From assembly GCA_002403105.1 (NCBI GenBank), contig DHHD01000070.1, positions 1 through 14,579 of the forward strand: 14,579 bases of DNA, in the 5' to 3' direction. This DNA is from Anaerolineaceae bacterium UBA4781. Lineage in GTDB: Bacteria > Chloroflexota > Anaerolineae > Anaerolineales > Anaerolineaceae. The notes below the pieces were generated by a model. It ran no database searches, had not been told where the DNA came from, and worked only from the letters and a program-made list of their open reading frames with translations. A program made the translations under genes and the position numbers. Below, piece after piece: positions 7,680 through 13,734 of the stretch (its first letter is position 1; each line of letters begins with the position of its first letter).

Positions 7680-8762
7680 ATGGGAGCGAATATTGTTATT
7701 GGAGGTTTTTGGGGAGATGAAGGAAAAGGTGTCATCAGCGCGTGGGAGGCATTTCGAAGCGGATCACTGGGGGTGTTCAGAGGGTGCGGTGGTGCAAACC
7801 CCGAACATGGAATGTTCATTGATGACCATTATGTGAAAGTCAATCAACTGCCTTTAGGATTCATTCTGCAGGAATGCATGATCGGGCTTGGACCCGGCAC
7901 GGCAGTAGACCCTGTAAAGTTCTTGTACGAGGTACAGCGTTTTCACCTCACACCCGAAAAAGTAAGGGTCGATCATCGCTGTCCGATCATCACGGCAGCC
8001 GCCATCGCCGAAGAAAAAGAAAATTCGAATATGCAAGCCATTGGCAGTACCTTCAGCGGTACAGGAATTGCCATGGCTCAAGCTGCTTTACGAATTGCTC
8101 CCATTGCTGACGATATCAGAGAACTTCAGCCATTCCTGGATGATGTACCCGCACTGGCAAACGACCTGGCTAAAAAAGGGAAAATCAATCTTGAGGGTAC
8201 GCAGGGTACATTTCTATCGAGGTTTCATGGTGAATACCCCAATGTAACCTCGGTGGATGTTACTGCTCCTTCTGTGGTAGCGGGAACAGGCTTGAACTTG
8301 CGTGAGGTGGAAGATGTGATCGTGGCGGTAAAGACACAGCCAACTCGCGAAGGAAGCGGTTCACTGGGTGAGGTGGAAGAATTCACTCCGGAGGAGATGG
8401 AACAGTTAGGTATTATCGAATACAGTTCCATTGTTGATCCCAGGACCGGGAAACATCAAATCCGCAGAAAAGCGAAAAGCATTGATTACGGGCTTCTGAA
8501 TCGGATCATCATGTTGAATGGAGCGAACAAGTTAGCTTTGACCTTTGCAGAGCATTATGATCCCGAGGTCAATGGCGTGACAAAATGGTCAGATCTTACC
8601 AAAAAGGTACGCGATCTGATCGATAAAATCGAGAAAATGACCAATGTGGAAGTATGCCTGGTGAATACCGGAAAGCAATTTAACTGTATCGCCAGCAAGA
8701 AAAATGATCTGCCAGCCATTAACGACAAGATCATGCAACGGCTGCAAAGCTATATCGAATAA
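7680..8762 (+). CDS. purA: Short, divergent adenylosuccinate synthetase (PurA family)
   Basis: Family reaction: IMP, aspartate and GTP give adenylosuccinate, the first step from IMP to AMP. The protein is about 360 residues, against about 430 for ordinary bacterial PurA, closer to the short archaeal form. It keeps GDEGKG with the catalytic Asp and the Lys of the P-loop, a His in GGANPEHG at the place of catalytic His41, a GSTFSGTG segment with a following Arg where Thr129/Arg143 sit, EGTQGTFL with the IMP-contacting Gln, YPNVTS, and an Arg pair in HQIRR. Other surroundings are atypical: PEHG replaces NAGH, and SFSG-like residues replace GRGIG. Start: a longer reading begins at ATG 7638 without a ribosome-binding site; ATG 7680 has AAGGAAGAG upstream and begins GANIVIGGFWGDEGKG, the normal PurA beginning. 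Whether it is the cell's main PurA or a paralogue cannot be told. Confidence 0.85.
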   Translation: MGANIVIGGFWGDEGKGVISAWEAFRSGSLGVFRGCGGANPEHGMFIDDHYVKVNQLPLGFILQECMIGLGPGTAVDPVKFLYEVQRFHLTPEKVRVDHRCPIITAAAIAEEKENSNMQAIGSTFSGTGIAMAQAALRIAPIADDIRELQPFLDDVPALANDLAKKGKINLEGTQGTFLSRFHGEYPNVTSVDVTAPSVVAGTGLNLREVEDVIVAVKTQPTREGSGSLGEVEEFTPEEMEQLGIIEYSSIVDPRTGKHQIRRKAKSIDYGLLNRIIMLNGANKLALTFAEHYDPEVNGVTKWSDLTKKVRDLIDKIEKMTNVEVCLVNTGKQFNCIASKKNDLPAINDKIMQRLQSYIE

Positions 8763-8769
8763 TATTGTA
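8763..8769 (+). repeat. TATTGTA, left copy flanking the AT-rich islet
   Basis: The heptamer follows the TAA stop of the purA-like gene directly. The same heptamer follows the TAG stop of the antitoxin-like gene at 9630-9636. The two copies bracket the AT-rich islet as a direct repeat. It is short and AT-rich, so chance is a real alternative. Confidence 0.3.
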
Positions 8770-8805
8770 AGGCTCCTTGCTTTTCTAATGGACAGGGGTC
8801 TATTT

Positions 8806-8846
8806 TCAATGATTATATATTGTCACGTCATATGTTAAATCATTGA
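8806..8846 (+). promoter_or_regulatory. 41-bp dyad upstream of the toxin-like gene, possible operator
   Basis: TCAATGATT (8806-8814) and AATCATTGA (8838-8846) are perfect 9-bp inverted arms with 23 bp between. Part of the interior (ATAT on each side of TGTCACGTC) is also roughly symmetric. It ends 10 bases before a TATAAT box and 22 before the start codon of the broken toxin-like gene. This is where an autoregulating antitoxin would be expected to bind. It lacks a GC stem and a T-run, so it does not look like a terminator. Confidence 0.4.
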
Positions 8847-8855
8847 CATCTACTA

Positions 8856-8861
8856 TATAAT
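8856..8861 (+). promoter_or_regulatory. TATAAT box before the toxin-like gene, possibly leaderless
   Basis: A perfect TATAAT ends 6 bases before the ATG at 8868, so transcription would start at or next to the start codon. No Shine-Dalgarno sequence precedes that ATG, which agrees with a leaderless message. A TTGACA at 8843-8848 is only 7 bases away and therefore not a partner -35 box. Confidence 0.35.
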
Positions 8862-8867
8862 ATATTC

Positions 8868-9219
8868 ATGGGCGGATATGATCCATCGAAAAATGTCTTT
8901 GAAGTTACAGATTGTAGAGGAATTACAATAAGCTGCTCTGAAAGAAATTGGTATGGGAAAATATTGGGTTCCCGTCCTTTTATGGAGAATTGGCTACCCA
9001 TAATCATTAAAACGTTAAAAAGAACCGCATTACATATGTAAAGATTCTTTAAAAGAAGATCGAAATGTTTATTATATGTTTTACCAATATAAAGAAAATA
9101 AATACATAAAAATTGTAGTAAGATTTGTGTCAGAAGAAAAAGGTTTTGTTATTTCCGCTTTTCCGACAGATAATGGGAAAGAGGGAGAAACTATCATATG
9201 GACAAGATCAAACAATTAA
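8868..9219 (+). pseudogene. Frameshifted PBECR/DUF4258-like small nuclease-fold (toxin-type) gene
   Basis: Reading from ATG 8868 gives 51 sensible residues to Lys at 9018-9020, then six more codons (RTALHM) and a stop at 9036-9038. Skipping one A of the A5 run at 9017-9021 restores one continuous frame of 116 residues, through KEPHYICKDSLKEDRNVYY to TAA at 9217-9219. The joined protein has the pattern of PBECR-type/DUF4258-like small nuclease-fold proteins as I remember them: an N-terminal strand with GITIS and ERNW, a helix ending TLKEPHY, then RNVYYMFYQYKENKYIKIVV and GFVISAFPTD. The usual His after the ERxW segment is replaced (NWYGKIL). The coding region is AT-rich. The downstream gene starts inside its 3' end. 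A real recent mutation, an assembly error or, less likely, programmed +1 slippage at AAA-AGA would all explain it. The frameshift is seen directly; the family call is moderate. Confidence 0.65.
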
Positions 9220-9629
9220 TCAAAACGAATCAACTGAAAACTAATTATTTATCTAATTTTCATCAAAGTAAGATATTTTTTCATTATGATGATTTAGCTG
9301 ATATATTAATGTTGTTATTTATTTCCCCAGAAAGAGAAACTGTTGTACATTATCTTGATAAATATATTGCTATTCTTTACACGCCAGAAGATAATCAGAT
9401 TGTTGGTTTACAGGTTGAATATTTTCAGAGTGATTTTGTTCCCATGTATGAAGATTTACAGAGAGATTGGTGTTTGAGCAATTTCGTTGATAAAAGTGAG
9501 AATTTTGGAGATTTGACCTTAAGAGTTGAATCGAAAAAAATGAGTATTGCGTTGAAAGTAATCAAAGCAAAGCAAAGTGTAATTGGGAAGCCTGCCGAGG
9601 AATTTAAAAAAGCACTTGCTTATTTATAG
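9198..9629 (+). CDS. DUF2283-like protein, probable antitoxin partner
   Basis: A 143-residue protein without signal peptide or membrane segment. The middle (about 27-76), FHYDDLADILMLLF followed by an acidic strand, YLDKYIAILY and NQIVGLQVEYFQ, follows the DUF2283 pattern: Y-D-x-x-A-D-x-L, then a D-x-x-x-x-x-L strand and IVG-[LI]-x-[VI]-E. The C-terminal half (LQRDWCLSNF to ALAYL) is charged and not recognised. DUF2283 proteins are commonly found beside DUF4258-like small toxins and were proposed as antitoxins. Here the start codon lies 22 bases inside the end of the upstream broken gene, in another frame, which suggests translational coupling. GAGGGAG at 9181-9187 is the likely ribosome-binding site, about 10 bases from the ATG. 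The gene is AT-rich: 15 of 60 bases at 9301-9360 are G or C, against 29 of 60 at 8221-8280. The reading frame is firm; family and role are inference. Confidence 0.75.
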   Translation: MDKIKQLIKTNQLKTNYLSNFHQSKIFFHYDDLADILMLLFISPERETVVHYLDKYIAILYTPEDNQIVGLQVEYFQSDFVPMYEDLQRDWCLSNFVDKSENFGDLTLRVESKKMSIALKVIKAKQSVIGKPAEEFKKALAYL

Positions 9630-9636
9630 TATTGTA
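9630..9636 (+). repeat. TATTGTA, right copy flanking the AT-rich islet
   Basis: Second copy of the heptamer, directly after the TAG stop of the DUF2283-like gene. It is identical to 8763-8769, and the trinucleotides before them (TAA and TAG) also nearly match, giving 9 of 10 identical positions. Confidence 0.3.
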
Positions 9637-9695
9637 TAAAAGCGCTACGCTCTCTATCAGACTAATGGCTTCTCCCTTTATTGAATTTTCCTTTT

Positions 9696-10316
9696 TTAAT
9701 CTTGATATCGGGCATCGATCCAAGCCTGACCATGTGGGGTAAGCACGCAAATGTCTTTACAATCACGGCCGTAATTTCTGTAATCAAGCCCGTACCCGAC
9801 GATAAATTGGTCAGGAATAAATAATCCTACATATCGGATCTCGGGATAGTCCTTAAAACCATCCAACCCGGTTTTTCTCCATTCAGAATTTTCCGGTTTC
9901 TCTTTAAAAAGGAGGGTGCAAATATTCTGCTGGCTTACCCCTTCGGAAACCAAATATTTGTAAATGGCCACAATGGTAGTCGAAGAATCAATGACATCTT
10001 CTACGATGATCACCAACCTGTTTTTTAGAGAAGGACCGGAATAGGATGTGATCTCCACCGTTCCACTGCTTTGATTGCCTTTATAACTCTTGGCGGAAAG
10101 TTCAGCCGAATCATAATGGAAATCAAGCGTATCCAGTTCTTTTTTCAAGTCTGTGAAAAATGGTATGGCGCCTTCTCGCAAACATAACAAAACAGGGACG
10201 TTATCGATATAATCACGGCTGTAATAAATATTCTTTGCCACCCGGTTGACGATCAATCCGATCTTATCTTGATCAACAATGATCTCTCCAAGCATATTAG
10301 CAGGAATTGGTTTCAT
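9696..10316 (-). CDS. hpt: Hypoxanthine (6-oxopurine) phosphoribosyltransferase
   Basis: A 206-residue type I phosphoribosyltransferase that joins hypoxanthine or guanine to PRPP to give IMP or GMP in purine salvage; it is cytoplasmic. Seen: the PRPP-binding motif VIIVEDVIDSSTT (102-114) with Glu106, Asp107 and Asp110; the flexible-loop segment AKSYKGNQSSGTVEI (75-89); and the base-binding region FIPDQFIVGYGLDYRN near residue 170, closely matching bacterial and human HPRT. An oddity is Ser-Ser in the PRPP loop, where most HPRTs have Thr-Gly (IIDTG). The length is slightly above the usual 175-185, with a short N-terminal addition. The ATG at 10316 has GGAAGA upstream. It is convergent with the DUF2283-like gene and separated from the gene upstream on its strand by a long hairpin and its own weak TATGAT box (10348-10353), so it may be monocistronic. 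Confidence 0.92.
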   Translation of the reverse strand: MKPIPANMLGEIIVDQDKIGLIVNRVAKNIYYSRDYIDNVPVLLCLREGAIPFFTDLKKELDTLDFHYDSAELSAKSYKGNQSSGTVEITSYSGPSLKNRLVIIVEDVIDSSTTIVAIYKYLVSEGVSQQNICTLLFKEKPENSEWRKTGLDGFKDYPEIRYVGLFIPDQFIVGYGLDYRNYGRDCKDICVLTPHGQAWIDARYQD

Positions 10317-10376
10317 GGCATTCTTCCAGTTTCAAGATTCTATTTGTATCATACCTGTAATTAGGAGATCTGTTCT

Positions 10377-10413
10377 TAAAATATTCCATTCGTGTAAAGA
10401 ATGGAATATTTTA
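10377..10413 (-). terminator. Perfect 15-bp hairpin between the serine-hydrolase gene and hpt
   Basis: A perfect inverted repeat: 14-bp arms AAAATATTCCATTC (10378-10391) and GAATGGAATATTTT (10399-10412), one additional T-A pair outside, and a 7-base loop. It lies about 30 bases after the stop of the minus-strand serine-hydrolase gene, and the stem ends in TTTT on that strand. A strand-symmetric terminator is the best reading, but the stem is AT-rich and lacks a long unpaired T-run. It also lies 60-100 bases before hpt, so a role in hpt regulation is possible. Confidence 0.5.
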
Positions 10414-10443
10414 TCTTATATGATCTTGAAAACTAGAAATGTA

Positions 10444-11925
10444 TCATTCGATGTTGAAGTAATTGTAAACAGCGGTTGAGATGTTGGCGGTGAGCAGATT
10501 GGCTGTATCAAAGATCAATTGAACAGGGTGATACATAGCTACGCAAATCACATAATCACCAGCCGGGCTGAAGACAACACCGACATCAAAGATCGCATGC
10601 ATCAAACCATCGGTTTCGGTTATCCAACCGTGTTTATGACCAATGCGTGTGCCATCCGGTAAACCAGCCTGAAGAAGAACGGCAATTTTATTACTGGTCA
10701 GATAAGTGATCATGGTCTGGCATTCGTTCTGCGTGATCTCATTCGGGAAGATAGCCCCAAAAGTGCCACCGCCGGTTTTGGCACACTGGTAAATATCTTC
10801 AAGCAGCATACCCATATCGGAAGTGGTTGTTTGATTATATGTATCCGGATCGGTGATGTAATCGGTGCGGGTATTCGCGGGGGTTGAAAAACGCTGCAGA
10901 AGAGGAGCCCCGATATAGAAATGACCAGCCAGGAAGGTATTTTCCAATCCAAGCTGCTGCATGGTATCCGTGACAACCAGCGGGCCAAGGGTGGGGCTGA
11001 GATAAGTTTCCATTAATTCGTCAGCCGGATCATTCTTTGATTGTTCGATCATGAGCTGCATTAATTCGGCTGCTGCCTGGCTGGTTGGTTCGGAAAGATA
11101 TTGAAAGGTGGTCACCATAATAGGAATCTTGATGGTGCTGGCGGCTGTAAATGAGATGCCGGGATCGTAATCGACACCGTTCTCATAAGCAAAGTTGATC
11201 TCTTTTCCAGATTCCAGATCCAGAATATACACTTCGGTTAAACCATCATAATCGGATTCGTCGATCAACTGTTTGAGCAACACTTCCAGGTTTTCAAGAG
11301 ATGGTCTGGGGGGATCAACCTCGCTGACCACCAAATCCACCACACGGGCAGAGGAGGATTTTAGTGCTTGTTCTATCAATAGAATAGAAGCATCCACATC
11401 CAACACTTCACCGGGAGCGCCAATTTTAAAGGTAGTGCTTCCGGCAATGGGTTGCGATTGTTCAGGGTCATTATCGTAGCGCGAAGAGATCTCATCATAC
11501 AGATACATTTTCAACTGTTTTTCATCGATCGAATAAGCCAGGGGTGTGGTTTGTGCTTCTGTACTGCGGTTCCATAGATAATCCCAGAAAGAACTCCAAA
11601 AAGGCGCATTCACCCGCTGTTGATCGGCGGCTGCGATCATGGTATCGATATCCAATTTAAAACCAAGAGAAGCAGGTTTTAAATAAAAAATCTCGCTTCC
11701 ATAATGTACTTCAATGGGGTAGTTGTAAGCCTGGGTTACCCGGTCGGCTGCTCCCTGTTGATCAAGCCCACCAACCGGAATATCTGCGATCACCGTGCCG
11801 GCTGGAAAACCAGCCCGCAAGCGGCTGAAGCGCACCAGTTGAAGGACGAGGATCACAACAGACAAAACAAGCAACGCAATTGCAATCCACCGCAACAGAG
11901 AAATCCTCTGTAATTTCATACGCAT
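10444..11925 (-). CDS. Membrane-anchored serine hydrolase with VanW/YoaR-like region and class A beta-lactamase-like domain
   Basis: A 493-residue envelope protein. An N-terminal membrane anchor (about 12-31, after basic RMKLQR and RW) is followed by a segment with the VanW/YoaR-type peptidoglycan-binding look (FPAGTVIADIPVGGL, about 40-53, and the GFKLDID strand). The C-terminal half is a class A beta-lactamase-like domain (about 228-493). All three active-site motifs are visible: Ser263-Thr-Ile-Lys266, Ser297-Lys-Asn299 (SDN equivalent) and Lys431-His-Gly433 (KTG equivalent). TTTSDMGMLL matches the conserved T-x-x-DM segment after the omega loop. No clear Glu166 equivalent is seen in the omega region, which argues for a peptidase or PBP-like role in wall metabolism rather than antibiotic hydrolysis. 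Of the two ATGs, 11919 (491 residues) has AGGAG 6 bases upstream; the first ATG, 11925, overlaps that site. It is divergent from the CNBD/bPH2 gene. Confidence 0.87.
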   Translation of the reverse strand: MRMKLQRISLLRWIAIALLVLSVVILVLQLVRFSRLRAGFPAGTVIADIPVGGLDQQGAADRVTQAYNYPIEVHYGSEIFYLKPASLGFKLDIDTMIAAADQQRVNAPFWSSFWDYLWNRSTEAQTTPLAYSIDEKQLKMYLYDEISSRYDNDPEQSQPIAGSTTFKIGAPGEVLDVDASILLIEQALKSSSARVVDLVVSEVDPPRPSLENLEVLLKQLIDESDYDGLTEVYILDLESGKEINFAYENGVDYDPGISFTAASTIKIPIMVTTFQYLSEPTSQAAAELMQLMIEQSKNDPADELMETYLSPTLGPLVVTDTMQQLGLENTFLAGHFYIGAPLLQRFSTPANTRTDYITDPDTYNQTTTSDMGMLLEDIYQCAKTGGGTFGAIFPNEITQNECQTMITYLTSNKIAVLLQAGLPDGTRIGHKHGWITETDGLMHAIFDVGVVFSPAGDYVICVAMYHPVQLIFDTANLLTANISTAVYNYFNIE

Positions 11926-11944
11926 CTCCTACTTCTGACCATTC

Positions 11945-11953
11945 ATTTTACCA
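11945..11953 (-). promoter_or_regulatory. Candidate extended -10 promoter of the serine-hydrolase gene
   Basis: On the minus strand TGGTAAAAT matches an extended -10 (TG-N-TAAAAT), placing a transcription start near 11938 and a leader of about 19 bases before ATG 11919. The -35 is weak (TTCAAG at 17 bp), usual for extended -10 promoters. It shares the intergenic gap with the divergent gene's start. Confidence 0.35.
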
Positions 11954-11968
11954 GAATGGATTTGAAAC

Positions 11969-13675
11969 TTGAAATATTGGATATACTTAAATCGTATGAA
12001 TATTTCAAAAGAAAAGCTCTTCAAATTGTTAAAAAGCGGGATCATTTTTCGTGATATTCCGGATAGTTTTATCCAATGGATCATCGACCGATCCCAGGTG
12101 CTGCAATTTCATTCCGATGACCCGATCTATGAGAAAGGTGCGGCTGCAGAAAAATTCTTTTTTGTGATCTCGGGAACTGTTTCTCTCTTTATGGAAGAGG
12201 GAGAGGAACAATATCTGGTGAATAGCTGTCAGCCGGGTAATTATTTTGGCTTCGAGGTACTATCAAAGCAGTCCTTACGTTTGACATATGCCAAAGCCAG
12301 CAGCGATGTTCTGGTTCTGGCGATTCCCCTGCGGATGATCCAGAAAATCAATGAACAGTTTCCATTTTTCCAAACGCAATTCACACTGCAGCTTCAGAGT
12401 TTGGACTTTCTTATTAAAAAACCCATGGACTGGTTGCAGGATGATGAGGTTGTGCATTATATCAATCGCGAACATTCCTTGATCTTGATCACACGCATGC
12501 TGAAACCGATCATTCTGATGCTGGCACTGCTCATAGTCGCGGGTGTTCTTTTTAATGCCAGCGTGCTCACTACCAGTATGATGATATGGATAGGATCTAT
12601 ATTGGGAGTGCTGGGAATCGGATGGGCGATCTGGAATGCCCTGGATTGGATGAACGACTTTTATGTGATCACCAACCAGCGGGTGGTGTTTTTGGAAAAG
12701 ATCGCGCTCATTTATGACAGCCGAAAAGAAACACCCTTAAGCGCCATCCTTTCCATTACCAAGCAAATTCAACTGATAGGCAGGTTGTATCAATATGGGG
12801 ATGTGGTTCTACGCACCTTCACCGGATTGGTCAAATTCAGTAATGTAGCGCATGTGGAAGCTGTGTCTGCGATCGTAGAAGAACAATGGTTGAACCACAA
12901 AGAAAAAATCAGCGCAGAAGAACAGGAAGATCCAGAAGAATTTTTAAGGAAGCACATGTTGGGGGAAAATAACCCTGAAAAAGCCACACAAGCAAAACAA
13001 GCTGAAAAGATCGAGGAAGATAGCCTTTCCTCAAATTATTACCCCGATTTCTTCTCGCGCATCTTGAAATTGCGAACGGTCGAAAAAGAGACGATCATCT
13101 ACCGCACACATTGGTTCGTGTTCATCCGCAAGACAATACTGCCATTTCTTGGAATTATTCTGAGTGTGGTTTTCTCCCTTGCTCCTCTTTATGGTTGGTT
13201 TGGACTGGTGGCGGAGGGCACTGAAACCTATCAGGCTATTCTTATTGCAGTGGGTATCGTGATGGGAATTTGGTGGCTGTACAGTACGATGGATTGGCGC
13301 AATGATTATTTTCTGATCACCCCGGATCAGATCGTGGATGTCAACCGCAAACCGCTGGGTATGGAAGAACGCCGCTCAGCACCCATACGTAATATCCAGA
13401 CCATTGAGTACAAACGCCAGAGCATCTTTGGGCTGCTCTTCAACTTTGGAACGGTTTTCATCAGAGTTGGGGATGCAGAATTCACGTTTGACTATGTGCC
13501 GCACCCTTCGTATGTGCAGCAAGAAATCTATACCCGCTTCCAACAATTGAAGGACCATGAAAAACGAGATAATTCCAATATGAGCAGCGAACGATTGGCA
13601 CACTGGATGGATGCTTATCATCGCATCATCCGCACGCAGGAATCCTCCGAGGATAGGGAAGAAGATCAAAATTGA
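11969..13675 (+). CDS. CNBD plus two TM-bPH2 modules, membrane protein of unknown function
   Basis: A 568-residue protein (559 from ATG 11996). Residues about 20-135 form a cyclic-nucleotide-binding-type domain: PIYEKGAAAEKFFFVISGTV, then YFGFEVLS and SLRLTYAKA. Glu96 and Arg104 sit where CRP contacts the cyclic phosphate, so nucleotide binding is possible. Two helices (about 176-197 and 203-224) lead to a first bPH2/YdbS-like domain (228-307, starting DWMNDFYVIT). A charged linker (309-355) follows. Then a second helix pair (386-405, 420-440) leads to a second bPH2 domain (441-528, DWRNDYFLIT), an evident internal duplication. Such modules occur in membrane proteins of unknown function, so no reaction is assigned. 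The longest frame starts at TTG; ATG 11996 is preferred, but neither has a good ribosome-binding site, and a TATACT at 11982-11987 would suit a nearly leaderless message. It is followed by def and recF. Confidence 0.85.
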   Translation: MKYWIYLNRMNISKEKLFKLLKSGIIFRDIPDSFIQWIIDRSQVLQFHSDDPIYEKGAAAEKFFFVISGTVSLFMEEGEEQYLVNSCQPGNYFGFEVLSKQSLRLTYAKASSDVLVLAIPLRMIQKINEQFPFFQTQFTLQLQSLDFLIKKPMDWLQDDEVVHYINREHSLILITRMLKPIILMLALLIVAGVLFNASVLTTSMMIWIGSILGVLGIGWAIWNALDWMNDFYVITNQRVVFLEKIALIYDSRKETPLSAILSITKQIQLIGRLYQYGDVVLRTFTGLVKFSNVAHVEAVSAIVEEQWLNHKEKISAEEQEDPEEFLRKHMLGENNPEKATQAKQAEKIEEDSLSSNYYPDFFSRILKLRTVEKETIIYRTHWFVFIRKTILPFLGIILSVVFSLAPLYGWFGLVAEGTETYQAILIAVGIVMGIWWLYSTMDWRNDYFLITPDQIVDVNRKPLGMEERRSAPIRNIQTIEYKRQSIFGLLFNFGTVFIRVGDAEFTFDYVPHPSYVQQEIYTRFQQLKDHEKRDNSNMSSERLAHWMDAYHRIIRTQESSEDREEDQN

Positions 13676-13734
13676 GCGTGTTATAATTCGGATAATTTTT
13701 ATAATAAAAATAATAATATTTGGATGTGCAAGCA

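Noticed and set aside
7680..8762. PurZ (2-amino-2'-deoxyadenylosuccinate synthase)
   Set aside because: PurZ enzymes have Ser in place of the catalytic Asp of GDEGKG as I recall; here Asp is kept, and no phage genes are nearby.
8769..8786. AAGG-CT-CCTT after the purA-like gene as a terminator
   Set aside because: The loop would have only two bases and the stem four; such a hairpin is not stable.
8868..9038. An intact 56-codon ORF as an independent small protein
   Set aside because: Its last six codons (RTALHM) make no sense for the family, while skipping one A gives a continuous, well-formed protein to 9219. It is better read as the first half of a broken gene.
13676..13734. A terminator between the CNBD/bPH2 gene and def
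   Set aside because: The gap is AT-rich with two TATAAT boxes but no inverted repeat of any length; a promoter is more likely.
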